Shown here one piece after another: positions 46,359-56,800 of a stretch of 64,000 nucleotides of DNA (position 1 is the stretch's first letter; the number at the start of each line of letters is the position of its first letter). The position numbers and the translations under genes are program-made. The notes beneath the pieces are model-generated. The model saw nothing but the letters and a program-made list of their open reading frames with translations. It did no database searches and was not told where the DNA came from. Source of the stretch: Rhizobium herbae. Its GTDB lineage: Bacteria > Pseudomonadota > Alphaproteobacteria > Rhizobiales > Rhizobiaceae. The stretch lies in assembly GCF_017873135.1 (NCBI RefSeq), contig NZ_JAGGJV010000002.1, positions 1 through 64,000 of the forward strand, written 5' to 3'.

Positions 46359-47360
46359 GTGGGATCACTTCAACTGAAATCCATCCGCAAGGCCTTCGGC
46401 AACCACGAAGTCCTGAAGGGCATCGACCTTGAGGTAAAGGATGGCGAGTTCGTCATTTTCGTCGGCCCGTCCGGCTGCGGCAAGTCCACGCTGCTGCGCG
46501 TCATTGCCGGTCTCGAGGATGCGACCTCTGGCAGCGTCCAGATCGACGGGCAGGAAGTCATCAACACCCCGCCGGCCAAGCGCGGCATCGCCATGGTGTT
46601 TCAGTCCTACGCGCTTTATCCGCACCTGACGGTCAAGGACAATATGGGGCTTGGCCTCAAGCAGATGGGCGCACCCAAGGCCGAAGTCGATGCCAAGGTT
46701 GCCAAGGCGTCCGGCATGCTGTCGCTGGAACCCTATCTCGCCCGCCGCCCGGCCGAGCTTTCCGGCGGCCAGCGCCAGCGTGTCGCCATCGGCCGCGCCA
46801 TCGTGCGGGAACCCAAGCTGTTCCTGTTCGACGAGCCGCTGTCCAATCTCGATGCAGCCCTTCGCGTCAACACGCGCCTCGAAATCGCAAGGCTGCACCG
46901 CAGCCTCAAGGCGACGATGATCTATGTGACGCATGATCAGGTCGAGGCGATGACGCTCGCCGACAAGATCGTCGTACTCAATGCCGGCCAGATCGAGCAG
47001 ATCGGATCGCCGATGGAGCTGTACAACAAGCCGGCAAATACGTTCGTCGCGGGTTTCATCGGTTCGCCGCAGATGAATTTTATCGAAGCGGGCAGGCTCG
47101 GGGATGGCCAGGCCAAGACGGTCGGCATCCGTCCCGAACACATCACCCTGTCGCGCGAAAAGGGCGACTGGAAGGGCAAGGTCATCCATGTCGAGCATCT
47201 CGGTGCCGATACGATCCTTTATCTCGAAACCGAAGTCACCGGCCTGCTGACGGTCCGTCTGTTCGGTGAACACCAATACGATGTCGACGACATCGTCTAC
47301 GCGACACCGGACACGGCGGCGATGCATCGCTTCGGTGCCGACGACCGGGTTTTGCGCTGA
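46359..47360 (+). CDS. Sugar ABC transporter ATPase (UgpC/MalK type)
   Basis: 333 aa. Walker [10 protein letters not shown] (about 37), Q loop [11 protein letters not shown], signature [14 protein letters not shown] (about 134), Walker [14 protein letters not shown], switch His [13 protein letters not shown], and a C-terminal TOBE/regulatory domain (about 240-333). Starts with GTG after CAAGGGGCC. Last gene of the murQ-transporter operon; it powers the MalF/MalG-type channel. Confidence 0.92.
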   Translation: MGSLQLKSIRKAFGNHEVLKGIDLEVKDGEFVIFVGPSGCGKSTLLRVIAGLEDATSGSVQIDGQEVINTPPAKRGIAMVFQSYALYPHLTVKDNMGLGLKQMGAPKAEVDAKVAKASGMLSLEPYLARRPAELSGGQRQRVAIGRAIVREPKLFLFDEPLSNLDAALRVNTRLEIARLHRSLKATMIYVTHDQVEAMTLADKIVVLNAGQIEQIGSPMELYNKPANTFVAGFIGSPQMNFIEAGRLGDGQAKTVGIRPEHITLSREKGDWKGKVIHVEHLGADTILYLETEVTGLLTVRLFGEHQYDVDDIVYATPDTAAMHRFGADDRVLR

Positions 47361-47462
47361 TCCGAAAATGCAGTTGTATCCGGACGACGACGAAAGTTGC
47401 CGTTCGGGTAACGGTCTGTTGCGCGCCGCATCATCGGCTTGCGCTGGCTCAAATTTTAACAT

Positions 47463-47480
47463 ACATATCTGTTTGTATAA
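47463..47480. promoter_or_regulatory. Candidate TetR operator ahead of the efflux operon
   Basis: ATACA and TGTAT form a 5-bp inverted repeat with eight bases between (47463-47480), inside an AT-rich patch 120 bases before the adaptor gene. AcrR-type repressors recognise TACA...TGTA symmetric sites, so this may be the site of the regulator encoded at 52082. Confidence 0.45.
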
Positions 47481-47599
47481 TTGATGCGCAGGCAGATCTA
47501 TCCCGGTAAAGCCTCCGTATCAGATTGATTTTCATGAACTTCCAGCTGCGGCTGACGTTTTCGCCAGAAGACGGTCAGTCTTGCGGCTGGTCTTTGCGT

Positions 47600-48886
47600 A
47601 TGGAACAAACGATGCGGATGAACCGACCGATACTGGCTGCAACTGTGGCTGCTGTGCTTATTCTTTCCGGTTGCCAGGAAGGTGAGGGCGAAAACCAGGC
47701 GGCTCCGTCCTATCCGCCGGCGCAGGTGGCGGTGATCACCACCAAGGCCGAATCGCTGCCGATCACCAACGATCTGCCGGGCCGCATCGCCGCGACGCGC
47801 ACCTCCGAAGTGCGACCGCGCGCGACCGGCATCGTTATCGAGCGTGTGTTCGAGCAGGGATCGCACGTCAGTGAAGGCGATGTGCTCTACCGCATCGACC
47901 CGGCCTCGTTCCAGGTTCAGGTCGAAAGCGCCGAAGGCACGCTGCGCCGCGCGAAAGCGGTGCAGTTGCAGGCCAAGCAGGCAGCCGACCGGCAGGAGCA
48001 GTTGAAAAAGTCCGGCGTCGCCACCGGCCAGAACTATGATGACGCCGTTGCGCAGCTGGCGCAGGCCGATGCCGATGTGGCCATTGCCGAGGCGGGTCTC
48101 GCCTCCGCCAAGCTCAATCTGCAATATACCAATGTGACGGCGCCGATCAGCGGCCGGATCGGCCGTGCGCTGATCACCGAAGGCGCGCTCGTCAGCGCCA
48201 ACGGGACTGAAAACCTGGCGACGATCCAGCAGCTGGATCCGGTCTATGCAGACTTTACCCAGTCCGCGACCGATCTCATCCGCCTGCGTAAGGCGCTGCA
48301 GGACGGAGCACTCGCCACCGACAAAAACGAGGCCAAGGTTCGCCTTGTGATGGACGACGGCAGCGCCTACGCGCATGCCGGCAAGCTGCTGTTCTCCGAA
48401 GCGGCGGTCGATGAAACCACCGGCCAGGTCACCCTGCGTGGCGAATTCCCCAATCCGGACGGCGATCTGCTGCCCGGCATGTATGTGCGCGTGCTGATCG
48501 AACAGGGGGTCGAGAAGGATGCCATCGCCGTTCCGTCGCAGGCGATACAGCGCGACACGGCCGGCAAGGCGCAGGTCTATGTCGTTGGCGCCGACAACAA
48601 GGTGGAAATCCGCCAGGTCAACACGAGCCGCGTCGTCGGAGAAAGCTGGGCGATATCGAGCGGGCTGAATGCCGGCGAGAAGGTGATCGTCGAAGGGTTT
48701 CAGAAAATCCGGCCCGGCGGCGAGGTCGTACCGACCGAATGGCAGCCCGGCAAGCCGGTTGGCGAAGGCGCGCAAGGTCAGGGCGAACAGCCCAAGGATC
48801 AGAATGCCGCCGCTCCGGCGGACAAGCCCGTCGAGGGTGACAAGTCCGGCGAAGCGAAGGCCGCTCCGGCCGCAGACGCGAAGTAA
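47600..48886 (+). CDS. RND efflux periplasmic adaptor (AcrA/MexA type)
   Basis: About 428 aa, lipoprotein. Signal sequence ends in a lipobox, LILSGC, near residue 27; then the barrel-sandwich lipoyl domain (VRPRATGIVIERVFEQGSHV), a coiled-coil hairpin (about 95-165) and beta-barrel/membrane-proximal domains ending GEKVIVEGFQKIRPG. The C-terminal 50 residues are Gln/Lys/Ala/Pro-rich and unstructured. The start is uncertain among ATG 47600, 47612 and 47618. It links the pump encoded nine bases downstream to an outer-membrane channel; no TolC gene is in the window. Confidence 0.88.
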   Translation: MEQTMRMNRPILAATVAAVLILSGCQEGEGENQAAPSYPPAQVAVITTKAESLPITNDLPGRIAATRTSEVRPRATGIVIERVFEQGSHVSEGDVLYRIDPASFQVQVESAEGTLRRAKAVQLQAKQAADRQEQLKKSGVATGQNYDDAVAQLAQADADVAIAEAGLASAKLNLQYTNVTAPISGRIGRALITEGALVSANGTENLATIQQLDPVYADFTQSATDLIRLRKALQDGALATDKNEAKVRLVMDDGSAYAHAGKLLFSEAAVDETTGQVTLRGEFPNPDGDLLPGMYVRVLIEQGVEKDAIAVPSQAIQRDTAGKAQVYVVGADNKVEIRQVNTSRVVGESWAISSGLNAGEKVIVEGFQKIRPGGEVVPTEWQPGKPVGEGAQGQGEQPKDQNAAAPADKPVEGDKSGEAKAAPAADAK

Positions 48887-48895
48887 GGGCGTATC

Positions 48896-51800
48896 ATGCC
48901 GAGTTTCTTCATCGATCGTCCGATTTTTGCCTGGGTTGTCGCCCTCTTCATCATGATTTCAGGCATCATCGCAATTCCGTTCCTGCCGATTGCGCAGTAT
49001 CCGAACGTCGCTCCGCCGCAGATTTCGGTTTCGACGACCTATCCGGGTGCGTCGTCCCAGGAGACCTACGAAGCCGTGACGCAGCTCATTGAAAACGAGC
49101 TCAACGGCATCGACGGCATGCAGTATTTCGAATCGACGTCGAATGCCGCCGGCTCCGTGGACATCACGGTCACCTTCGCGCCTGGAACCGATTCCGGCGA
49201 CGCGGCGATCGACGTGCAGAACCGCGTCCGCCGGGTCGAATCGCGCCTTCCGGACGCCGTGACGCAGCAGGGCATTCAGGTCGAGGAAGCGGGCTCCGGC
49301 TTCCTTCTGATCATCTCGCTGACCTCAAGCGATGGTGCGAACGATGCGATCAGCCTCGGTGACTATCTGAGCCGCAACGTACTCAACGAAATCCAGCGCG
49401 TGCCTGGCGTCGGTCGTGCGCAACTTTTCTCGACCGAGCGCTCGATGCGCATCTGGCTCGATCCCGACAAGATGCGTGGCCTCAACCTGACCACGGGCGA
49501 TATCAACACCGCCATTCAGGCGCAGAACGCGCAGATTGCCGCGGGCAGCATCGGCGCCCAGCCCAACCCCATCGCGCAGCAGATCAGCGCACCGGTCGTC
49601 GTCAAGGGACAGCTTTCATCCCCGGAAGAATTCGGCTCGATCGTGCTTCGCGCCAATTCCGACGGTTCGGCCGTGCGTCTGCGCGACGTGGCGCGGATCG
49701 AGATCGGCGGTCAGAGCTATTCGACATCGACACGCCTCAACGGCAAGCCATCGGCCGCCATCGCGGTCCAGCTGACGCCCACGGGAAACGCGCTGAACAC
49801 GGCAAACGCCGTCAAGGCGCGCATGGACGACCTTTCCCGCTTCTTCCCCGCCGGGATCGAATACAGCATTCCTTACAACACCGCGCCCTTCGTCGAGGTT
49901 TCGATCGAAAAGGTGCTGCACACGCTGCTTGAGGCCGTCGCGCTCGTGTTTTTGGTGATGTTCCTGTTCCTGCAGAACATCCGCTACACGATCATTCCGA
50001 CGCTCGTCGTTCCCGTCGCCCTTCTGGGCACGTGTGCTGCCATGTATGCGATGGGCTTCTCCATCAACGTGCTCACCATGTTCGGGATGGTTCTTGCGAT
50101 CGGCATTCTCGTCGATGACGCGATCATCGTGGTCGAGAATGTCGAGCGCATCATGTCGGAAGAAGGCCTGACGCCCAAGGAAGCCACGCGCAAGGCGATG
50201 AAGCAGATCACCAGCGCCATCATCGGCATCACGCTGGTGCTGTCGGCCGTCTTCATTCCCATGGCCTTCTTCCCGGGCGCCGTCGGCGTCATCTATCAGC
50301 AGTTCAGCCTGACCATGGTGGTGTCGATCCTGTTTTCGGCCATCCTGGCACTGTCGCTGACGCCGGCACTCTGCGCCAGCTTCCTCAAGCAGGTTCCCAA
50401 GGGCCATCATCACGCCAAGCGCGGCTTCTTCGGCCTCTTCAACCGCGGTTTCGACAAGGCGTCGCAACGCTATAGCGGCTGGGTTTCCGGGATCATCCGG
50501 CGCACCGGCCGCGTCATGCTGGTCTATGTTCTGGTGGTTGGCGGCCTTGCCTATCTGTTCGTGAAACTACCCTCGTCCTTCCTTCCGGATGAGGACCAGG
50601 GCTTCGTTATCGTCAGCATGCAGCTTCCCGCCGAAGCGACTGCGAACCGCACCAACGAGGTGATCGAACAGGTCGAGGGTATTTTCGGCCAGGAAAAGGC
50701 CGTCGAGCGCATCATCGCCATCAACGGCTTTTCCTTCTCCGGCGCCGGGCAGAACGCTGGTCTTGCCTTCGTGACGCTCAAGGACTGGTCCGAGCGCGGG
50801 CCTGAGGATGCGGCGAGCGCAATCGCCGGCCGCGCGACCGGGGCCATGTCGCAGATCAAGGATGCCATCAGCTTTGCGCTGTCGCCGCCGCCGATCCAGG
50901 GCCTGGGCACCACCAACGGTTTCTCTTTCCGCCTGCAGGATCGCGGCGGGCAGGGGGAAAAGGCGCTGGCGGCCGCGCGTGACCAGTTGCTTGGCCTTGC
51001 CGCACAAAGCCCAATTCTTGCCGGCGTGCGCGTCGAAGGCCTTCCGGACGCCGCCCAGATCAACCTTGTCATCGATCGTGAAAAGGCCAACACTTTCGGC
51101 GTGGCATTCGCGGACATCAATTCGACGATCTCGACGCAGCTCGGGTCGTCCTATGTCAACGACTTTCCCAATGCCGGCCGTTTGCAACGTGTGACGGTGC
51201 AGGCGGACGAAACCCGGCGTATGGCGCCGAACGATCTTCTGGCGCTTAATGTGCGCAACTCGAATGGCGGAATGGTGCCGCTTTCCGCCTTCGCGACGAT
51301 CGAGTGGGAAATGGGCGCCGCCCAGACCGTCGGCTATAATGGCTATTCCTCCATCCGCATCAGCGGTCAGGCAAAGCCCGGTTACTCGTCGGGCGATGCG
51401 ATCTCCGAAATGGAGCGGCTTGCCGGGCAGCTGCCGCAGGGCTTTGCCTATGAATGGACGGGCCAGTCGCTTGAGGAAATCAACTCCGGCTCGCAGGCGC
51501 CGATCCTGATCGGCCTCTCCTGCCTCTTGATCTTCCTCTGCCTTGCGGCGCTCTACGAAAGCTGGTCGATTCCGATCTCGGTCATGATGGTGGTGCCGCT
51601 TGGTGTCATCGGGGCAGTGCTTGCTGTGACCATGCGCGACATGCCGAACGACGTTTACTTCAAGGTCGGCCTGATCGCGATCATCGGCCTCTCCGCCAAG
51701 AACGCGATCCTGATTATCGAGTTCGCCAAGGAACAGATGGAGGCCGGAAAACCGTTGATGGACGCCATCATCGAGGCGTCGCACTTGCGTTTCCGGCCGA

Positions 51801-52033
51801 TCCTGATGACCTCGCTCGCCTTCACCCTCGGCGTGCTGCCGCTGGCGATCGCCACTGGCGCAAGCTCGGGCAGCCAGCGGGCGATCGGTACCGGCGTCAT
51901 GGGCGGCATGATCTCGGCGACGGTGCTTGCAATATTCTTCGTGCCGGTCTTCTTCGTGTTTATCATGAAGCTGTTCGGGCGGACGAAGCTGAAGCCCGTC
52001 GGCGCGGAAACGGCCGTCACGCCGGGCGAATGA
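48896..52033 (+). CDS. RND multidrug efflux pump (AcrB type)
   Basis: 1045 aa, twelve membrane segments and two large periplasmic loops. Starts FFIDRPIFAWVVALFIMISG. Proton-relay aspartates are in GILVDDAIIVVENVERIM (about 405) and the relay lysine in GLSAKNAILIIEFAKEQ (about 938). The HAE1 subfamily motif LPSSFLPDEDQG begins the second half. Drug export powered by proton flow. Orthologous in layout to S. meliloti smeAB, as I recall it. Confidence 0.95.
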   Translation: MPSFFIDRPIFAWVVALFIMISGIIAIPFLPIAQYPNVAPPQISVSTTYPGASSQETYEAVTQLIENELNGIDGMQYFESTSNAAGSVDITVTFAPGTDSGDAAIDVQNRVRRVESRLPDAVTQQGIQVEEAGSGFLLIISLTSSDGANDAISLGDYLSRNVLNEIQRVPGVGRAQLFSTERSMRIWLDPDKMRGLNLTTGDINTAIQAQNAQIAAGSIGAQPNPIAQQISAPVVVKGQLSSPEEFGSIVLRANSDGSAVRLRDVARIEIGGQSYSTSTRLNGKPSAAIAVQLTPTGNALNTANAVKARMDDLSRFFPAGIEYSIPYNTAPFVEVSIEKVLHTLLEAVALVFLVMFLFLQNIRYTIIPTLVVPVALLGTCAAMYAMGFSINVLTMFGMVLAIGILVDDAIIVVENVERIMSEEGLTPKEATRKAMKQITSAIIGITLVLSAVFIPMAFFPGAVGVIYQQFSLTMVVSILFSAILALSLTPALCASFLKQVPKGHHHAKRGFFGLFNRGFDKASQRYSGWVSGIIRRTGRVMLVYVLVVGGLAYLFVKLPSSFLPDEDQGFVIVSMQLPAEATANRTNEVIEQVEGIFGQEKAVERIIAINGFSFSGAGQNAGLAFVTLKDWSERGPEDAASAIAGRATGAMSQIKDAISFALSPPPIQGLGTTNGFSFRLQDRGGQGEKALAAARDQLLGLAAQSPILAGVRVEGLPDAAQINLVIDREKANTFGVAFADINSTISTQLGSSYVNDFPNAGRLQRVTVQADETRRMAPNDLLALNVRNSNGGMVPLSAFATIEWEMGAAQTVGYNGYSSIRISGQAKPGYSSGDAISEMERLAGQLPQGFAYEWTGQSLEEINSGSQAPILIGLSCLLIFLCLAALYESWSIPISVMMVVPLGVIGAVLAVTMRDMPNDVYFKVGLIAIIGLSAKNAILIIEFAKEQMEAGKPLMDAIIEASHLRFRPILMTSLAFTLGVLPLAIATGASSGSQRAIGTGVMGGMISATVLAIFFVPVFFVFIMKLFGRTKLKPVGAETAVTPGE

Positions 52034-52040
52034 TGGAGGC

Positions 52041-52060
52041 GGCCCGCCGAGAGGCGGGCC
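52041..52060 (+). other. Hairpin between the pump gene and tetR
   Basis: GGCCCGCC-GAGA-GGCGGGCC is a perfect hairpin seven bases after the pump stop and 21 bases before the tetR start. It could partly terminate transcription so that the regulator is made at a lower level. Confidence 0.5.
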
Positions 52061-52081
52061 CTTCCCTTGAGGGGGCGAACC

Positions 52082-52723
52082 ATGCGCAGAACCAAGGCCG
52101 AGGCGGAGGAGACCCGCAACAGCATCATCAGCGCGGCGGAGCTGGTGTTCTTTGAGAAGGGCGTCTCGAACGCAACGCTCGAAGATGTCGCCAAGGCGGC
52201 CGGCGTGACGCGCGGTGCCATCTACTGGCATTTCTCCAACAAGACCGACCTCTTCCTTGAGCTCTACAATTCCGTGCCGATGCCGCAGGAAGACATGATT
52301 GCCCGCGAGATCGAGGAGCCCGGATCCGATGTGCTCTGTTACATCGAGAAGGCGGCGGGCGACTGGCTGGACGAAATGGCCGGGGACGAGCATCGCCAGC
52401 GGATCCTCACCATTCTCCTGCGTTGCGCCTATAGCGAGGATCTCCTGCCCGTTCTCCAAAGACAGCAGGAAGTCGACGACAGGCACGTCGCCTTGCTCGA
52501 AAACGCCTTCGCCAAGGCAAGGAGCGAGGGGTATCTCAATGCAAACTGGACACCGCAATCGGCGACCAAGGCGCTATGGTGGATGATGGGGGGGCTGTGC
52601 AGCGATTGGCTTCTGTTCGGCCGCCGTTTCGATCTGGTCGCCGAAGGCAAGGAAGCGCTGAGGCGCTTGTTCGGCAGCTTCCGGCAGGTTGCCGCTGCCA
52701 TGGACATCCCCGCGGTCTGCTGA
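52082..52723 (+). CDS. TetR/AcrR-family regulator
   Basis: 213 aa. N-terminal helix-turn-helix in the usual form, AAELVFFEKGVSNATLEDVA then GVTRGAIYWHFSNK (residues about 18-52), with the rest a helical ligand domain of the AcrR/TtgR type. GAGGGGGCGAACC precedes the ATG. It is downstream of the pump in the same direction, whereas E. coli acrR is divergent from acrAB. Probably represses the pump genes through a site near 47463. Confidence 0.9.
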   Translation: MRRTKAEAEETRNSIISAAELVFFEKGVSNATLEDVAKAAGVTRGAIYWHFSNKTDLFLELYNSVPMPQEDMIAREIEEPGSDVLCYIEKAAGDWLDEMAGDEHRQRILTILLRCAYSEDLLPVLQRQQEVDDRHVALLENAFAKARSEGYLNANWTPQSATKALWWMMGGLCSDWLLFGRRFDLVAEGKEALRRLFGSFRQVAAAMDIPAVC

Positions 52724-52726
52724 TTT

Positions 52727-52752
52727 GTTCTGCAGACGTCGCGCCGCAGAAC
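52727..52752. terminator. Hairpin between convergent tetR and oxygenase genes
   Basis: GTTCTGC (52727-52733) pairs with GCAGAAC (52746-52752), four bases after the tetR stop. No T-run; a modest candidate for transcription end in the convergent gap. Confidence 0.35.
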
Positions 52753-52801
52753 GCAGCCCGCAAACAGCAAAGTCATGACGGGTAGAATCCAGGGTTCAGG
52801 C

Positions 52802-53785
52802 TCAGGCTGCCGTCGATTTGAACTTGCTCATCAGATAGGGTCCGGAAAGCACCGGCCCGTATTTTGCCGTTTCGTCTTTGCCAAGGCAGGCTTCGAGCAC
52901 GTTGATTTCCGCGTCCCAGTTGGGCTGGTGAAAAAAGGCGAGTGACTGCCGTCGCGCCATACCGCCTTCCTGCGGGGATGGATTGACGACGCGATGCAGG
53001 GTCGAAACCCAGCGGTCATTGGTCCAGCGCGCCATCAGGTCGCCGATATTGATGACGAAGGCGCCGGGAATAGGCGGCACCGGCGTCCATTGCCCGTCCG
53101 GCGTGATGATCTCCAATCCCTTCGAACCTTCCTGCGGCAGGAGGATCGTCAGGCTGCCATAGTCGGTATGCGCACCGGCGCGCAATTGTCCGGGCTTGGG
53201 CGGTAGATGTTGTTCCGGATAGTTGAGCGCGCGCAGCGCGCTGATCGGGGCATCGATGAAACGCTCGAAATAGGGTTCCGGCAGATCGAGCGCCACGGCA
53301 AAAAGCCGCATGATGCGGGCGGCAAGATCTTCTAGCGATGCGTAATAGGCTTTCCAGGCTTCGACAAAACCGTCCGGTCTGTCCGGCCAGATGGTTGGCG
53401 CATAGCAGAAGGCAAGCGCTTCCGGATCGGTGATGGAGGCCGGTTGCCTCAGCGGCCCGCCGTTGAAGCTTTCCTTGAGGTCCGGCGGGCTGTCGATATC
53501 GCGGGATCTCGCCAATGATTCCAGTTCGGGGCCGAGATAGCCGTAGGGATAGCCCTTGTAGGGCGCCCGGGCGTTCTGCTTCTCCTCGGGCGGTAAATCG
53601 AAAAATGCGCGTGCCTTGCTCCAGACGGCATCGATGATTGCCTGTGGCACGCCGTGATTGCTGATAGCCAGAAAGCCGGTGGCCCGGCAGATGGCATCGA
53701 CTTGCCTGCCCAGCGTCTGCTTCCCGGCGTCATCCGCTTTTTCAAAGGCGCTGAGATCGAAGACGGGAAATTGCGGCTGCGGCAT
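52802..53785 (-). CDS. 2-oxoglutarate/Fe(II) dioxygenase, isopenicillin-N-synthase family
   Basis: 327 aa. The iron triad is H206-x-D208 in GAHTDYGSLTIL and H264 in TLHRVVNP, with the 2-oxoglutarate-binding Arg in RRQSLAFF (about 279). The N-terminal DIOX_N domain (about 5-110) includes GFLAISNHGVPQAIIDAV. Members hydroxylate or cyclise small molecules, or make ethylene; the substrate is not readable here. It stands alone between tetR (convergent) and polA (same strand). Confidence 0.87.
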   Translation of the reverse strand: MPQPQFPVFDLSAFEKADDAGKQTLGRQVDAICRATGFLAISNHGVPQAIIDAVWSKARAFFDLPPEEKQNARAPYKGYPYGYLGPELESLARSRDIDSPPDLKESFNGGPLRQPASITDPEALAFCYAPTIWPDRPDGFVEAWKAYYASLEDLAARIMRLFAVALDLPEPYFERFIDAPISALRALNYPEQHLPPKPGQLRAGAHTDYGSLTILLPQEGSKGLEIITPDGQWTPVPPIPGAFVINIGDLMARWTNDRWVSTLHRVVNPSPQEGGMARRQSLAFFHQPNWDAEINVLEACLGKDETAKYGPVLSGPYLMSKFKSTAA

Positions 53786-53829
53786 GCGATGGCTCCAGGT
53801 CAGTCTATGATCTCCATCATGCAGCCGGA

Positions 53830-53853
53830 AAGCCGCGACGCAAGTCGCGGCTT
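53830..53853 (-). terminator. polA terminator hairpin
   Basis: AAGCCGCGAC-GCAA-GTCGCGGCTT, a perfect 10-bp stem with four-base loop, lies eight bases after the polA stop. Its T-run is short on both strands. Confidence 0.6.
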
Positions 53854-53860
53854 CTTGCCC

Positions 53861-56800
53861 TCAATGCGCCTCGTCCCAGTTGTGGGCGGCGCGGGCATCG
53901 ACCTTGAGCGGCACCTTCATGTCGAGCGCTGGCATCGCCGCGTTCTCCATCACCGAGACGACCAGCGGAATAGTGCGCTCGACATCGGCATCCTCGACCT
54001 CGAAGATCAGTTCATCATGCACCTGCAGCAGCATGCGGGCACGCTGAGAAAGCCCCGCCTGTTCCAGCGCCGGCTCCATCTTGACCATGGCCCGGCGGAT
54101 GATATCCGCGGCAGAGCCCTGGATCGGCGCGTTGATCGCCGCGCGCTCGTTGAAGGCGCGGTGCGAGGGGTTGGACGAGCGGATATCCGGATAATGCGCC
54201 CGGCGGCCGAAGATGGTTTCGACATAGCCGTTCTCGCGGGCAAAGGCCTTGGTGCTTTCCATGTAATCGCGGATACCGGGAAAGCGCTCGAAATATTTCT
54301 TGATGTAGTCGCCGGCTTCCGAGCGTTCGATCGACAGCTGGTTGGCAAGGCCGAAGGCGGAAATACCGTAGATGATGCCGAAGTTGATTGCCTTGGCGCG
54401 GCGTCGGATTTCGCTCGGCATGCCCTCGACCGGCACGCCGAACATTTCCGATGCGGTCATCGCATGGATGTCGATGCCGTCCGAAAACGCCTGCTTCAGC
54501 TGCGGGATTTCTGCGACATGGGCAAGCACGCGCAGCTCGATCTGGCTGTAGTCGGCGGAAACCAGCTTGTGCCCCGGCGTCGAGATGAAGGCGGTGCGGA
54601 TCTTGCGGCCTTCGGCGGTGCGGACCGGAATATTCTGCAGGTTCGGCTCGGACGAGGAGAGGCGGCCGGTGGTGGTCGAGGCCAGCGCATAGGACGTGTG
54701 AACGCGTTTCGTCTCGGGATGCACGAACCCTGGCAGCGCGTCGGTATAGGTGGACTTGAGCTTGGTCAGCTGCCGCCAGTCGACAATCTTGCGCGGCAGT
54801 TCGTGGCCTTCCGCGGCCAGGTCCTCCAGCACCTGGGCCGAGGTCGACCATTGGCCGGTCTTGGTCTTGGCACCGCCGGGAAGCCCCAGCCGTCCGAACA
54901 GGATATCGCCTAGCTGCTTCGGCGAGCCGATGTTGAAGCTCTCGCCGACCAGTGCATAGATTTCATGCTCGTAGCCGGCCGCCCCCTGCGCCAGCTCGCC
55001 CGACAGCCGCGAGAGGATCTGCCGGTCGATGGTGATGCCGCGCTCCTCCATCCGTGCCAGAACCGGCACCAGCGGCCGCTCAAGACGCTCGTAAACCGTA
55101 TTGAGGTTCTTAGCCGCCAGGCGGGGTTTCAAAACCTGCCACAGCCGCAGCGTCACGTCGGCGTCCTCGGCCGCATAGGCTGTGGCCTTGTCGATATCGA
55201 CATAATCGAAGGTGACGGAGGACTTGCCGCTGCCGGCGACGTCCTTGTAGGGGATCGGCTGATGGCCGAGCCATTTTTCCGACAGTGCATCCATCCCATG
55301 GGTGCCGGCACCGGCATCGGCCACGTAGGACATCAGCATCGTATCGTCGAAGCTGACGATACTGATGCCGTGACGCTTCATCACCAGGTAGTCGTATTTA
55401 AGATTCTGCGCCACCTTGAGAACCGATGGATCTTCCAGCAGGTCCTTGAGCCGCTCAAGTGCCGTCGCAACGGGGATCTGGTTTTCCGCCAGCTTCAGCC
55501 CGTCGCTGAACAGGTCGTTGCCGCCGGTCTTGTGGATCAGCGGCACATAGGCTGCGCGGATATCGGTGCCGGAGGGGTTCTTGCTGTTGTCGGCGATGGC
55601 GAGCGAGAAGCCGACGAGTTCGGCCTGCATTGCGTCGAGCGACGTCGTCTCGGTGTCGAAGGCGACAAGCCCGGTTTCGCGTGCGGCGGCAATCCAGGCG
55701 TCAAGTGTCGCAAGATCGCGGATCGCCACATAGGCGCTCCGGTCGATCTTTGCTGTCGCGAACAGTTCGGCGCGGGACTGCGCGAGGTTCTGTGGTGTTG
55801 CAGCCGGCGGGCCACCGTCCGGGATATTCGCAAGAGAAGCCGCAGCTTCCGCTGCGCTGCCAAGCGCCGGTGATTTTGCAGAGGACAAAGCGGACGGCGG
55901 TGACAGCGAGGAAGGCTCGCCCTTGTCGAGATCCGGCCCATGTGCCTGGGCGCCCCATTCGACGGGAACGGTCGCGGCATCCACCGCATCCGCGTCGGTC
56001 TCGGTCGCAGCAGCGACGCGGCGGGTCAGCGTGGTGAATTCCATCGTCTTGAGGAAGGCGACGAGCTTCGGGCCGTCCTGTGCATGCAGCTCGAAATCAT
56101 CAAGCGGAACGTCGACCGGCGTGTCGGTTTTCAGCGTCACCAGCTGGCGTGACAGCCGGGCCAGCTCGGTGTTGGCAATGATGTTCTCGCGCCGTTTCTG
56201 CTGCTTGATCTCGCCGGCGCGGGCCAGCAGCGTGTCCAGGTCGCCGAATTCCTCCAGAAGCTGCGCTGCCGTCTTCGGACCGATGCCCGGAATGCCGGGA
56301 ACGTTGTCGGTCGAATCACCGGTCATCGCCTGCAGGTCGATCATCTTTTCCGGCGGCACGCCCCATTTCTCGATCACTTCCGGGATCGAGATCTGCTTGT
56401 CCTTCATGCTGTCGTACATCGACACATTGGCGGTGACGAGCTGCATCAGGTCCTTGTCGGACGATACGATCGTCACGTCCGCGCCTGTTGCCTCGGCCAT
56501 CCGCGCATAGGTCGCGATCAGGTCGTCGGCCTCGAACCCTTCCTTCTCGATGCAGGGCAGGTTGAAGGCGCGGGTTGCATGCCGGATCAGTCCGAATTGC
56601 GGGATCAGGTCCTCCGGCGGCGCCGTGCGGTTGGCCTTGTATTGATCGTAGAGTTCGTTGCGGAAGGTTTTCGAGGAGTAATCAAAAATGACGGCGAAAT
56701 GAGTCGGCGTCACTCCGACGGACGTGTCCCGCGCATCGGTCAAAAGCTTCCACAGCATGTTGCAGAAACCGGAGACGGCATTGACCGGCAGGCCATCCGA

